Below are positions 18,517 through 27,522 of a DNA stretch of 64,000 nucleotides, piece after piece. The stretch is from JAIQET01 sp035542575. Its GTDB lineage: Bacteria; Acidobacteriota; Terriglobia; Terriglobales; Acidobacteriaceae. The stretch's first letter is position 1. Each line of letters starts with the position of its first letter. The translations under genes and the position numbers were made by a program. The notes under the pieces were generated by a model, which was not told where the DNA came from, made no database searches, and worked only from the letters and a program-made list of their open reading frames with translations. The stretch covers positions 1 through 64,000 of the forward strand of contig DATKLE010000100.1 of NCBI GenBank assembly GCA_035542575.1, read 5' to 3'.

Positions 18517-18546
18517 AAAAAGGCCCTCAGGGACGAGGGCCTTTTC
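18517..18546. terminator. Bidirectional terminator
   Basis: GGCCCTC (18523-18529) and GAGGGCC (18536-18542) form a stem flanked by six A's on the left and four T's on the right. It serves both the glycosidase gene ending at 18482 and the minus-strand exopolysaccharide operon ending at 18573. Confidence 0.9.
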
Positions 18547-18572
18547 ACTGCTCTAGAGAACCCAGCGCCATT

Positions 18573-20306
18573 TTATGAGGCGCGTGTAGCCACTGCGAGT
18601 TGGTTGACGGCCGTCTTGGAGAGCACAAAGTTGTCGATGATCAGAGCGTCAATGCCCGAGCAGAAGTAGCTCCTCATGGCATCCCGCGGTTTCACTACCA
18701 GAGGTTCACCAAAAAGGTTGAAAGAAGTATTCACCAGGATGGGCGCGGGCGCCGTCTCGCCAAAGCGCTTCAAGAGCCGCCAGAACAGGGGATTGGCCTC
18801 CCGGTTGACTACGTGCAGGCGCACACGATTCCCGGGTAACAGAAAGCCCTCCGGCAAGCCCTCACGGACCGGCAGCACCGTGGCCAGGGAGTTCATGTAT
18901 CGGCAGGCCTGGGACGCTTCGAACCAGCGGGCGCAGTCTTCCTCGGGCACGGCCAAAGCAAACGGCCGGAACCATTCCCGGTGCTTAATGTAATCGTTGA
19001 GGTTCTCCCTCACATAGGGCGCCCAGGGCGATGCCAGGACGCTGCGGTTTCCCAGGGCGCGCGGGCCAAATTCCGTGGCGCCCTGGTACCAGGCAACGAT
19101 TTTTCCGGCCTGCAGCAGTTGCACCGTGGCGTCGATTTTGCGCTCTTCGGTGATCTGCAGCCAGTAACGGGCCTTGGAGTTGTCCAGGGTGTCCTTGATT
19201 TCGGATCGGCTGTAACCAGGCCCCCAGTACACCCCCGTACCCGGAGCCTTGCGCGGCCGGTTCGCCCTTTGATACCACATCAGCATTGCCGCCCCTACCG
19301 CACATCCGGAATTGCCCGGAGCAGGAGGAACAAAGACACGATTCAGCCCGATTTGTTTTTCCACGGTGAAAACCAGCAGGGGATTCAGGAACAGCCCGCC
19401 ACCCAGGCAAACATCGCGCAGGCCCTCGCTCTGGGCGAAGTGCCTCACCAGCTCAATGACAATCTCGCTGCAGGCCTGTTGCAGGCTGGCGGCGATGGCG
19501 CGGCGTTGGTCGTCCCCCAAGCCGGCGTGCCGGTCCTCCATTTCCAGCGAGCGATAGAACTTTTCTGAGAACGCCACCTGCCCAGTCAGCCCGCGATTGA
19601 AGTAAGTGAAATTCAATCGCGGCAGAGGCGATCCCGGACGCCGCAGCATGTCCAGGAACACGTCTTTAAAGCGTGGATCGCCCTCCAGGCTGAGCCACTG
19701 TGTCTTGTGCTCTTCCTTGTGGGGAAGAAATCCCAGCAAGGCGGTTACTTGGGTGTAGATCCAACCCAGAGAGCGGGGGAAGGGAATCCGGCGCAATACC
19801 CGCATCCCTGTGCCCTCGCCCACGGCGATCAGGCCGCTGGTGCCGTCGCCGTCCTCGTCCAGGACAATAATCAGCGCGCGCTCATAGGGAGAAAGGAAAA
19901 AGGAACTGGCCGCATGGCACAGATGATGGCTGAAATTCTGCAGGTTGGCCTTGGGGCCGTGGTGGCGGCGCAGGAGACGCCGCAGGTTCAGCTCGTGGGC
20001 CAGCAGGCCGAGTTCGTTGACTTCGTAGTAGGTGTTCGCCACCGCCGAGAACGGAGCCATGCGCGCGCGCAGCAGGGAACGTCTCATCCAGCCGTGGAGC
20101 GGCTCCGACGCCACCGCTACCGCGTCCAAGTCTTTCCAATCCACCCCGGCCTTCTGCAGGCAAAACTCGATGGCGTCCTGGGGCAAGCCCCGCGTGCGCG
20201 AACGCGTCAGCTTCTCATTTTCGATGGCTGCAACCACTTCCCCGTCGCGCAGCAGCGCCGCGCCCATGTCGTGATCCAGCGAAGATAAGCCCAGAATAAG
20301 CATCAT
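18573..20306 (-). CDS. Carbamoyltransferase (NodU/CmcH family), first copy
   Basis: A 577-residue enzyme of the O-carbamoyltransferase family, which transfers a carbamoyl group from carbamoyl phosphate, via carbamoyl-AMP, to a hydroxyl of a sugar or secondary metabolite. The N-terminal kinase/Kae1-like domain shows LGLSSLDHDMGAALL and the metal-binding NFSHHLCHAASSFFLSPYE; the C-terminal half has the YrdC-like adenylation part with EFGPRALGNRSVLASP and ILVNTSFNLFGEP. Two ATG codons occur in tandem at the start. It is the last gene of the exopolysaccharide operon, followed by the terminator at 18517-18546, and probably modifies a sugar of that polymer. It differs markedly from the second copy at 21703-23547, so the two may act on different acceptors. 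Confidence 0.92.
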   Translation of the reverse strand: MMLILGLSSLDHDMGAALLRDGEVVAAIENEKLTRSRTRGLPQDAIEFCLQKAGVDWKDLDAVAVASEPLHGWMRRSLLRARMAPFSAVANTYYEVNELGLLAHELNLRRLLRRHHGPKANLQNFSHHLCHAASSFFLSPYERALIIVLDEDGDGTSGLIAVGEGTGMRVLRRIPFPRSLGWIYTQVTALLGFLPHKEEHKTQWLSLEGDPRFKDVFLDMLRRPGSPLPRLNFTYFNRGLTGQVAFSEKFYRSLEMEDRHAGLGDDQRRAIAASLQQACSEIVIELVRHFAQSEGLRDVCLGGGLFLNPLLVFTVEKQIGLNRVFVPPAPGNSGCAVGAAMLMWYQRANRPRKAPGTGVYWGPGYSRSEIKDTLDNSKARYWLQITEERKIDATVQLLQAGKIVAWYQGATEFGPRALGNRSVLASPWAPYVRENLNDYIKHREWFRPFALAVPEEDCARWFEASQACRYMNSLATVLPVREGLPEGFLLPGNRVRLHVVNREANPLFWRLLKRFGETAPAPILVNTSFNLFGEPLVVKPRDAMRSYFCSGIDALIIDNFVLSKTAVNQLAVATRAS

Positions 20307-20381
20307 TCAGACCGGAATTGGAACCAGTAGAGGTGTAGCCGAGCTCTAATGCCGGTTAAGAGGGTTGGGATTAAGGCCTGC

Positions 20382-21587
20382 CTAGTTGTTCGCGCCGGAC
20401 TGTGTCGTGCTGGTCATGACGCTAGGCACCGGAGCGCATGTACCCGCGCTATATTGCGGGAACTTGCTGGCGAGCGCCGGACACAGGGAGGCGTCAATAA
20501 TCTCGGCCACCAGTTGGGAGCCTTCATTGGTGAAATGCACAAAGTCGTAGAAGTAGCGTGAACTCTTCGGCATTTCCCGGGCCAGATCAATCACCACCAC
20601 GCCGTTTTCGCGCCCCACTCTCCGGGTGACATCGTTATACAGCTCCTGCGCATTCCACCACATCTCCCCGTTGCAATGGTTATGGGGAGAGACCTTGACC
20701 TTGGCGAGGTCCACATGGGTGACGTCGTCAACGACGGGCCCTGCCAGCATGGGTTGGGTGATCAGGACAGGTTCAATATGAGCATCTCTGCACATTTGAA
20801 TCAGGCGCTTCAGCCTCGCCTCATAGCCGGGAAGACCGCGGCGGTGTTTCTCCAGATACTGGGCCTCCTCCAGGGGGGAAGGGTTTTCATAGCCCTGCTT
20901 GGTCAGGTCCACATTCTCGTGGACCAGGCCGAGCCGGTAACTGGTAACGGCGCGATAGGTGTCGAGAATGAGCGCAGCCACTTCGCTGTAGCCGGACAGC
21001 GAAAACAGGAAGTCTCGCGGATTCTTAAAGGTGACGGAACTCTTGAGGCCCTCGGCGTCGAAGTCCCCCAGATCGGTATGCGCCATGTCATTGCGCCCCA
21101 CCAGGAACAGCACAACCTTGGGATGCAGTTTGAGGATGTGGTCCTGCATCAGGGCAATGTGCGCGATGGTGGAGTGGCCGTCGAGGCCGGCGTTATCGAG
21201 CCAGACGTTGTGTAACGAGTGTTGCAGCAAATCGCTGAGCTGTGCCGGCCAGGTTTTGTCGTCAGAAAGATAAAGGCCGTGGGTTGTGCTTCCGCCCACC
21301 GCGACGATGGTCAGATCGTCAGCAAAATCTGCGGGAGGATTCGGGCCGCGAAAGCCAAGGGAATTACGCGTTTCGACGATCACCGGGTCGAGCTTGGGGA
21401 GGGAGTGATTCCTGAAGACGTACCGCCGGTTCCTGGCCAGCACAATGTGGCTGCCGCGAATTCGGGCGCCGAAGGGATTGTAGATGCGCAGCATGCCCTC
21501 GAGCAGCAGCAGGGCAATCACGCATCCGATACCGAAGGTCAGTAGGCGGAACGTGACCGCTTTGAACCGAGACATGGGTGCCGGCAT
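20382..21587 (-). CDS. Membrane-anchored SGNH/GDSL-type protein (first)
   Basis: A 401-residue protein with an N-terminal transmembrane helix (about residues 11-32) and a large outside domain of the SGNH hydrolase fold. The block I motif is VAVGGSTTHGLYLSDDKTWP (Ser within GGSTT), block III is FLVGRNDMAHTD and the C-terminal catalytic pair lies in YDFVHFTNEGSQL. These proteins usually remove or transfer acyl groups on glycans. The ATG at 21587 is chosen because GGGGAGAG precedes it directly. The gene lies between the two carbamoyltransferase genes. A second, divergent SGNH protein is at 23898, giving two SGNH/carbamoyltransferase pairs. Confidence 0.82.
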   Translation of the reverse strand: MPAPMSRFKAVTFRLLTFGIGCVIALLLLEGMLRIYNPFGARIRGSHIVLARNRRYVFRNHSLPKLDPVIVETRNSLGFRGPNPPADFADDLTIVAVGGSTTHGLYLSDDKTWPAQLSDLLQHSLHNVWLDNAGLDGHSTIAHIALMQDHILKLHPKVVLFLVGRNDMAHTDLGDFDAEGLKSSVTFKNPRDFLFSLSGYSEVAALILDTYRAVTSYRLGLVHENVDLTKQGYENPSPLEEAQYLEKHRRGLPGYEARLKRLIQMCRDAHIEPVLITQPMLAGPVVDDVTHVDLAKVKVSPHNHCNGEMWWNAQELYNDVTRRVGRENGVVVIDLAREMPKSSRYFYDFVHFTNEGSQLVAEIIDASLCPALASKFPQYSAGTCAPVPSVMTSTTQSGANN

Positions 21588-21637
21588 TCTCTCTCCCCGG
21601 ATACGCTTTCCGCCTGGCATCCCAGGCCCGAAGTCGT

Positions 21638-21662
21638 GAAAGCCGCCACAGAGGCGGCTTTC
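21638..21662. repeat. Perfect 10-base inverted repeat between operon genes
   Basis: GAAAGCCGCC (21638-21647) and GGCGGCTTTC (21653-21662) enclose ACAGA. It lies just after the stop of the second carbamoyltransferase gene. With no T-run it is more likely an mRNA processing or attenuation element than a full terminator. Confidence 0.55.
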
Positions 21663-21702
21663 AGCGGTATCACCTTGACATCAATCAGCGGGTCACCGTG
21701 AG

Positions 21703-23547
21703 TCAGGACTGCACTGCGGTAGCTTCCGCCATCGCCGAGTTCTTCACCACCACCGGACGCGAAGCCGCGGCCGGTTTGTCCACAATAAAGTTACCCAGCA
21801 CCAGACTGTCCATTTCGCTCTTGGAGAAGGTGCTGAATGCATTGGCCGGGGTGGTGACGATCGGCTCGCCCCGCAGGTTAAACGAGGTGTTCAGGATCAC
21901 CGGCACGCCAGTGGCCTGTCCAAAGCGCTCGATCAGGCTGTAGTAGCGCGGGCTGTGGTTCTTGAACACCGTCTGCAGGCGGCCAGTGCCATCCACGTGA
22001 GTGATGGCCGGCAGGTTCTTCTGCTGCGACTCCTTGACCGGCGTCACATAAAGCATGTAGCGCGCGGGATAGTGGCTGGTCGCGTTGGGCAGCTCGAAAT
22101 AAGTCTCCGCATACTCGGCCAGTACCGACGGCGCGAACGGCCGGTAGGGCTCGCGGAACTTGATTTTGGCATTGACGATGTCCTTCATCTCCGGATTGCG
22201 CGGATCGGCAATGATGCTGCGGCTGCCCAGCGCGCGCGGGCCCCACTCGAACCGGCCCTGATACCAGCCAATGACCTTTCCCGAGGTCAGCCGGTCGACG
22301 ACCCGGTCATAAAGCTCGTCGTCCTTTTCGATCAGGCGATGCGGGATATTGTTTGCCCGCAAGAACGCCGCGACTTCGCCGTCAGAGAAACTCTGGCCCC
22401 AATACGCATGGTCCATGCGGAAGGTGCGCGGCTTGCCCAGCAGGGTGTTGTAGGCCCATAGCGCAGCACCCAAGGCGCCGCCTCCGTCCCCAGCGGCGGG
22501 CTGGACAAAAACCTCCTCGAAGGGCGTCTCCTTCAGGATCCGGGTGTTAGCCACGCTGTTCAGGCCGACGCCGCCGGCGAGGCACAGCCGCTTCATCCCC
22601 GTCTCCTGGTGGAGGTGGCGGGCCATTCCCAGCAGGACCTCCTCGGTGACGCGCTGAATGCTGGCGGCAATGTCGGCGTAGTGCTGATTCAGTTTGCACA
22701 GCTCCCGGTAATTCCCCGGGGGCTCCCCGAAGTACTTGGGGAAGCCGGTGGCCTCGGTGAAGAACTGCAGCTTGGTTGGACGCGGGTCCCCGAACAGCCC
22801 GACGAATTTCCGGTTGTAGGTCTGGTCCGTGGAGTGGTGAAAGGAGAAGTAATCCATGTTCAGCGCGAACGATCCGTCCGCGTGCTGCTGGATCAGTTTC
22901 CACACTTTGTCGACGTAGCGAGGCTGCCCATAGGGGGCCATGCCCATCACCTTGTATTCGCCTTCATTCACCTCGAAGCCAAGAAACGCGGTGAAGGCGC
23001 TGTAAAGCAGGCCAAGGGAGTGAGGGAAATTCAACTGCTTCAGCAGGCGGATACTGTTGCCGCGTCCCACCCCATAAGTGGCAGTGACCCATTCGCCGAC
23101 GCCGTCGACGGTCAGAATGGCCGCTTCGTCGAAGGGAGAACACAGGAAGGCGCTGGCGGCGTGGGAAAGGTGATGTTCGGAGAACAGCACCCGGTCCTTG
23201 GGCACACCGATCTCGCTCTGCAGGGTGCTGGCCACCCAGAGCTTGTCCAGCACCCAGCTGATCATGGATTCGCGGAATACCCTCCACGATTGTGGGTACG
23301 TCTGCAGGACAGTCGCCAGAATGCGGTCCAGCTTGCGGAAGGGCTTCTCGAAGAAGACGACGTAATCCAGATCCTTCCCCGTAATGCCCGCGCTCTCGAG
23401 GCAGAACTGGATGGCATTCTTAGGAAAGTCGTAGTCGTGCTTCTTGCGGGAGAAGCGCTCTTCCTCGGCAGCAGCCACCAGTTGCCCGTCGTGCAGCAGT
23501 ACCGCGGCTGCGTCGTGGTAGTAGCAGGAGATTCCCAGTATATACAC
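21703..23547 (-). CDS. Carbamoyltransferase (NodU/CmcH family), second copy
   Basis: A 614-residue O-carbamoyltransferase of typical length. It opens with YILGISCYYHDAAAVLLHDG; the metal-site motif is FSEHHLSHAASAF with TVDGVGEW behind it; the second domain has FEWGPRALGSRSI, YRPFAPS and VILNTSFNLRGEP. GTG is the start, with AAAGGACC upstream. The next gene upstream in the operon is a 59-residue membrane protein of the type that regularly accompanies such enzymes (SxtK/DUF5989). In known systems these enzymes carbamoylate sugars or toxins such as saxitoxin; here a sugar of the exopolysaccharide is the likely acceptor, since wzx, wzy and glycosyltransferases are in the same operon. Confidence 0.94.
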   Translation of the reverse strand: MYILGISCYYHDAAAVLLHDGQLVAAAEEERFSRKKHDYDFPKNAIQFCLESAGITGKDLDYVVFFEKPFRKLDRILATVLQTYPQSWRVFRESMISWVLDKLWVASTLQSEIGVPKDRVLFSEHHLSHAASAFLCSPFDEAAILTVDGVGEWVTATYGVGRGNSIRLLKQLNFPHSLGLLYSAFTAFLGFEVNEGEYKVMGMAPYGQPRYVDKVWKLIQQHADGSFALNMDYFSFHHSTDQTYNRKFVGLFGDPRPTKLQFFTEATGFPKYFGEPPGNYRELCKLNQHYADIAASIQRVTEEVLLGMARHLHQETGMKRLCLAGGVGLNSVANTRILKETPFEEVFVQPAAGDGGGALGAALWAYNTLLGKPRTFRMDHAYWGQSFSDGEVAAFLRANNIPHRLIEKDDELYDRVVDRLTSGKVIGWYQGRFEWGPRALGSRSIIADPRNPEMKDIVNAKIKFREPYRPFAPSVLAEYAETYFELPNATSHYPARYMLYVTPVKESQQKNLPAITHVDGTGRLQTVFKNHSPRYYSLIERFGQATGVPVILNTSFNLRGEPIVTTPANAFSTFSKSEMDSLVLGNFIVDKPAAASRPVVVKNSAMAEATAVQS

Positions 23548-23630
23548 GATTCAGGTCCTTTGTATTGGCCGCAAACCCCACCCTGCTCCGGGCGCGGTTC
23601 ACGGGGAGTGTTGCTCTATGGACAGCCCTT

Positions 23631-23810
23631 CTAGAAGAGGGTGTAGATGAACGGCGCGATCACCGAACTCTGCGCCAGAATCAAAAGCACGCCCATGAGC
23701 AGAACCACGAAGACCACAGGCAGCGCCCACCAGCGCTTGTTGCGGACAAAGAATGACAGCAGTTCACCGGCAATCCCGAACCGCCGTTGCGCGACTTGAA
23801 TAAAACCCAT
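23631..23810 (-). CDS. Small membrane protein, SxtK/DUF5989-like
   Basis: A 59-residue protein. It has a basic N-terminus (QVAQRRFGIAGELLSFFVRNKRWW) followed by one transmembrane helix and a conserved ending LAQSSVIAPFIYTLF. The FIYTLF terminus and the RxNKRWW-helix pattern are the signature of the DUF5989 proteins that sit beside O-carbamoyltransferases, including SxtK in the saxitoxin cluster. GGAGGAAG lies upstream of the ATG at a suitable distance. Its molecular role is not known; a membrane tether or partner for the neighbouring carbamoyltransferase is the simplest idea. Confidence 0.85.
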   Translation of the reverse strand: MGFIQVAQRRFGIAGELLSFFVRNKRWWALPVVFVVLLMGVLLILAQSSVIAPFIYTLF

Positions 23811-23897
23811 AACTATCTTCCTCCATTGGTCTTGTTAATCGAAAGAGGCTGTTTCAGCCTGAATGTCTGAAAGACTCCGCTTTGATCGGGAAAACGA

Positions 23898-25079
23898 TCA
23901 GGAAACGTTGTGTCGGACGGCTTCGAACATGCGCTGCGCGATCAGGTGGTTGCCAGAGATGACGATGTGACACCAGTCGAGGAACAGAAGTTCGCGCGTG
24001 TTGTCGAAGGCGTCGGTCAGGTCGTAGAAATGCGGGCGCTGCTGCTGCGCGGCCAAGTGGTACACCCGTGGGCACCATTCCGCCAGATGCGCCTGCCTCT
24101 TGGAGTCCCGAATCTGCTCTTCCGCAGGGGTCAGCGGTTTGTGTCCGGCAAACACCACCGGCTGCCAGAAGAAGGCGTAATCAAAACCGTACTGGTGGGC
24201 CAGTGCGTTGACCACATCCATGCCGGCGAAGTAATTGTTCACAGCAGCCAGCGCCAGTCCGTCAGGATCGTTGGTGGGCACGGCGCGGTCTCCCGCGTGC
24301 TGCGCGGCGTGGACGACCAGGGAAAATAGGAGCTGTGCGGTGTTGGTGTGCAATAGGTACGCGAAACCGCCTCGACGCGCGCTCTCCTGGCTTTCGAACT
24401 GACTCTTGATGGTGTCAAAGTTCATGTGGACGTCGGCCCGGCCGGACTGGTAGGGCACAAACGCCTCATTGGCGCCATCGTAAAAAATCACCAGATTGGG
24501 TTTGCGGGGCTCACGCTTGAGGGCCAGCATGAGCTGCGTGATCTCCTGAGTGTTGACCCACGCGCCTTCCCCGTAGTTGCGTACGCACGCCGGCTGACCC
24601 GCCTGCTCGTACAGTTCGGCCAGTTGGGATGGGATCGTGCCCCAGTCCGGCGAGCCATTGCCGCGCATGGTGGATCCACCGAACATCCAGATGGTGAACT
24701 CATGGGCGTCGCAATGGGAATGATAGGTTCGCCGCATGCCATCCGCGTCAAAGTTCACCGTTTCGCCGTGAAACGGCCGGGTGCGCCAGACCGTGTAGGG
24801 CTCGTAAGCAAACTGGCGGGCCGCCTTCTCCTCGCGGGCCAGCACCGGCGCCCAGGTCTGACCAGGATAGGCTCCCAGTATGCGCGTGCCCCGAATCTCT
24901 TCAAACACGGAAGCCTGCAGCACGCGCACGGCAAAGAACGATATGAGTTCCACCCCAGCCAGCAGAATTACCGTGACAGCGATGAATCGAAACAGGCCCG
25001 CCAGTACCTCGTGCGCGCGCGGCGCCGGGGGATCCACGGTGGTCTTTCGTTCTTCGTGATGATTAGCTACGACTTCCAT
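23898..25079 (-). CDS. Membrane-anchored SGNH-type protein (second)
   Basis: A 393-residue protein with a single N-terminal transmembrane helix (about residues 28-50, LFRFIAVTVILLAGVELISFFAV) and an outside SGNH-like domain: FTIWMFGGSTMRGNG (block I Ser in GGSTM), YGEGAWVNTQEITQ, VIFYDGANEAFVPY, and a C-terminal DWCHIVISGNHLIAQ holding the probable catalytic Asp and His. The start at 25079 overlaps the end of the upstream sulfotransferase gene by 13 bases, implying coupling. It may act on acyl groups of the secreted polymer. Similarity to the first SGNH protein is low, so this is not a recent duplicate. Confidence 0.75.
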   Translation of the reverse strand: MEVVANHHEERKTTVDPPAPRAHEVLAGLFRFIAVTVILLAGVELISFFAVRVLQASVFEEIRGTRILGAYPGQTWAPVLAREEKAARQFAYEPYTVWRTRPFHGETVNFDADGMRRTYHSHCDAHEFTIWMFGGSTMRGNGSPDWGTIPSQLAELYEQAGQPACVRNYGEGAWVNTQEITQLMLALKREPRKPNLVIFYDGANEAFVPYQSGRADVHMNFDTIKSQFESQESARRGGFAYLLHTNTAQLLFSLVVHAAQHAGDRAVPTNDPDGLALAAVNNYFAGMDVVNALAHQYGFDYAFFWQPVVFAGHKPLTPAEEQIRDSKRQAHLAEWCPRVYHLAAQQQRPHFYDLTDAFDNTRELLFLDWCHIVISGNHLIAQRMFEAVRHNVS

Positions 25080-26212
25080 GGTGAGATGAATTGAGCGAGT
25101 CTCGGAGTGAAGACGTCGCGGGGCGTAGCGCTGCTCGCACCCGCCGCCACACCGCGATTCCGTTTTTGTCTGAACATGCGGTACCGCCGCTTGAGCGAAC
25201 GATATTGCCGCAAACTCCATAACGGGCCGAGGCTATAGAGCACAAATACCATGTGGTCGTAGGCTCTTAGACAGCTGTAAGCGGTCCGGTCCGCGAGCTT
25301 TTCGGTCCAGCGCGGCTTTCCTTCGGGGACGGCAATCCCGGCTGGATAGGCCGGCCACGTCCCTCCCGACTCCTCCTTCCACTCGCAGATGTAACGCTTG
25401 ATCTTTCGCTGTATCGCAGCGGGAAGGAGGGAAGTGCGTTCCGGCATGAGCCGGATGCTCTCGCGGCGCAGGGCGGAATGATGATCTTCCGGATAGATGG
25501 CAGATACATCGGCCTCATCCAGCGAGGTCATCCTGGAATCAAAGGGGATTTCCAGAAATTTGCAGATGTTCCTCATCACACCTTCGGTGTCGTCGACCAG
25601 TTCTTCATAGTTGATCTGGTGCACCGGCAGGCCCTGCTCCAGGAGGCGATCACATTGCTGCTTGAGCCGGGGGAATCCCAAAAGCGCGCGGAGCACCATT
25701 CCCGTGCGGCGAAAATAGGAGCAAACGGCGCGGGCGCTCAGGATACTGGCACAAACACTCAAGGGATTGCGCCAGATAACCAAGAAACGCGCTCCCGGAA
25801 AGTCCTTCGCCAGCTCCGTCAGGCAATCGTGGTAGTTGGGGGATTTTTCTCCCCGGATGCAGGCGCCTTTGCGCTCTGCATACTCGCGGTAGGTAGCCTC
25901 CATCGCGGAGCGCACATCGGACATGGTTTGGGGCAGCCGCTCAAGCCGAATTTGGTGCCGTTTCGCGGCGCGGTTCCAGAAGTTCCAGCGCGCCAGCACT
26001 CTTGCCGGGCTGGGCGCAAACCGGAATCGCCACGACAGCAGGCGCAGGTCTCCCTCAAACAAAAGGGCGATCTGCGGGTGCTGATTCAGCAGCGCGTACA
26101 GGGCTGAGGTTCCCGAACGCCACACCCCGACCACGAACAACGGCCCGTTCGGCCGATCGCATTGGACGGTGGGGTTGGTCACAGATTCATGCCTTACTGC
26201 CGGTGCGCCCAC
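25067..26212 (-). CDS. Sulfotransferase (first of three)
   Basis: A 381-residue protein of the PAPS-dependent sulfotransferase superfamily. The 5'-phosphosulfate loop is FVVGVWRSGTSALYALLNQHP (about residues 26-46). RGEKSPNYHDCLTEL and FLVIWRNPLSVCASIL form the central and 3'-phosphate-binding parts, and VHQINYEELVDDTEGVMRNICKFLEIPF is the usual closing element of the fold. It is expected to add sulfate to a sugar or lipid in the cytoplasm. The GTG at 26212 overlaps the end of the preceding small gene by 19 bases. A GTG ten codons further in (26182) is an alternative start. The last 100 residues are basic with a possible membrane-associated segment. Confidence 0.88.
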   Translation of the reverse strand: MGAPAVRHESVTNPTVQCDRPNGPLFVVGVWRSGTSALYALLNQHPQIALLFEGDLRLLSWRFRFAPSPARVLARWNFWNRAAKRHQIRLERLPQTMSDVRSAMEATYREYAERKGACIRGEKSPNYHDCLTELAKDFPGARFLVIWRNPLSVCASILSARAVCSYFRRTGMVLRALLGFPRLKQQCDRLLEQGLPVHQINYEELVDDTEGVMRNICKFLEIPFDSRMTSLDEADVSAIYPEDHHSALRRESIRLMPERTSLLPAAIQRKIKRYICEWKEESGGTWPAYPAGIAVPEGKPRWTEKLADRTAYSCLRAYDHMVFVLYSLGPLWSLRQYRSLKRRYRMFRQKRNRGVAAGASSATPRDVFTPRLAQFISPWKS

Positions 26213-26430
26213 TCCAGGTTCATCTCCTCATCCGGATGGTCCAACCACTGATCCGGAGCATGCTTGATGCGCAGCGGATCGCCAAACCAGCGAATCATCA
26301 GTCCGAAGGGAAGGACCAGAATGGCGTAGATCAGAGTGAGCAACACGCGCGCCTGGAAGTTGCCGATGATGTGCATCAGCTTGCTCCAGGCCGCCCAGAT
26401 CTTCTTTAACGCTTGCCAGAGGCTCTTCAA
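26194..26430 (-). CDS. Small membrane protein in carbamoyl/sulfo cluster
   Basis: A 78-residue protein with one or two membrane-embedded stretches (NFQARVLLTLIYAILVLPFGLMIRWFGDPL) and a hydrophilic C-terminus ending DPEMNLEW-like acidic residues. The pattern QxRVLLTLxYxxxxxPFGLxxRxxxDPL is one I associate with small proteins of carbamoyltransferase-bearing polysaccharide clusters, but no function is known. The TTG at 26430 is chosen because GAGGAAA stands seven bases ahead; an upstream TTG at 26469 would add 13 unlikely residues. It is coupled to the downstream sulfotransferase by overlap. Confidence 0.7.
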   Translation of the reverse strand: MKSLWQALKKIWAAWSKLMHIIGNFQARVLLTLIYAILVLPFGLMIRWFGDPLRIKHAPDQWLDHPDEEMNLEWAHRQ

Positions 26431-26488
26431 GGTTGTTTCCTCGAGATGATGATGTTGCGCTTGAACCAAGATCCAGCGCGGGAGGAGA

Positions 26489-27484
26489 TCAGTCCGCCGC
26501 CACGGCGATCGTTGGACTGAGAGCGCCGACCTGTTCGGCGATCCAGGGATAGGTGATCTTCAGCCCCTGGACGAGCTTGATGGACGGCTCCCACCCCAGC
26601 ACGCGGTTCAGGCGGGTGTTGTCGCTGTTGCGGCCGCGAACCCCCTGCGGTCCGCTCAGATTGTGCTTCTTGGTAAGCCGCTTACCGGCGATCTTGCAAA
26701 CCATGTCCACCAGTCCATTAATGGTCACTAATTCATCGGTTCCCAGATTCAGCGGCTCGGTGAAATCGGACGCCATCAATCGCACGAGACCTTCACAGCA
26801 ATCGTCCACGTACATGAACGAGCGCGTCTGTTCGCCGTCGCCCCAAACCTCAATCGAACCGCCATCCTCGGCGAGGGCCACTTTGCGGCAAATCGCCGCC
26901 GGGGCCTTTTCCTTGCCGCCGTCGTAGGTGCCCAGCGGTCCATAGACGTTGTGGAAGCGGACAATGCGGGTGGGAAAGCGGAAGTCCTGCCAGTAGTAGC
27001 GGCACAGCTCCTCGGTGAACAGCTTCTCCCATCCGTAACCTGGTTCGGGATCGGCCGGGTAAGCGTCTTCCTCGCAGAGCGGTTTCACATCCGGATTCTT
27101 CTGCTTGGCCTGGGCGTACACGCAGGCCGATGAGGAGAACAAGAATCGCCCCACTCCGTTGGCCTTACTGGCGTCCAGCATGTGGGCATTGATCAGAATA
27201 TTGTTACGGGAAATGTCGGCGTGGGACGCGGTAATGTACCCGATGCCGCCCATGTCGGCGGCCAGGTTGTACACTTCATCAACTCCGCCGCGAGTGGCCA
27301 GCAGGCAGGCGTCGGCCTTGCGCAGGTCGAGCAGTTCGAACTCGTCCGCGGCGCTGGCTTCGTACTCCGGTTCTTTGATATCCACCCCGCGGACCCAGCA
27401 GCCCTCCGCTTTCAACCGCTTTACCAAGTGATGGCCGATGAACCCACCTGCACCCGTCACCAATACCCGCTTCTTCATAGTCAT
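26489..27484 (-). CDS. GDP-mannose 3,5-epimerase-like SDR enzyme
   Basis: A 331-residue nucleotide-sugar SDR enzyme with the NAD-binding GAGGFIG (11-17) and catalytic YxxxK (Tyr150, Lys154). It resembles plant GDP-mannose 3,5-epimerase closely: AADMGGIGYI, SSACVY with Cys121, GKEKAPAA with Lys193, WGDGEQTRSF and GPQGVRGRNSDN all have counterparts, and Cys121/Lys193 fall where plant GME has its epimerisation acid-base pair. It would convert GDP-D-mannose to GDP-L-galactose or GDP-L-gulose as a donor for the polymer. The ATG at 27484 follows AAGGAAA. A bacterial UDP-sugar epimerase of another specificity cannot be excluded. Confidence 0.88.
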   Translation of the reverse strand: MTMKKRVLVTGAGGFIGHHLVKRLKAEGCWVRGVDIKEPEYEASAADEFELLDLRKADACLLATRGGVDEVYNLAADMGGIGYITASHADISRNNILINAHMLDASKANGVGRFLFSSSACVYAQAKQKNPDVKPLCEEDAYPADPEPGYGWEKLFTEELCRYYWQDFRFPTRIVRFHNVYGPLGTYDGGKEKAPAAICRKVALAEDGGSIEVWGDGEQTRSFMYVDDCCEGLVRLMASDFTEPLNLGTDELVTINGLVDMVCKIAGKRLTKKHNLSGPQGVRGRNSDNTRLNRVLGWEPSIKLVQGLKITYPWIAEQVGALSPTIAVAAD

Positions 27485-27522
27485 GATTTTTTCCTTGGAA
27501 ATCCTTGTTGAAAGATCAGGGC

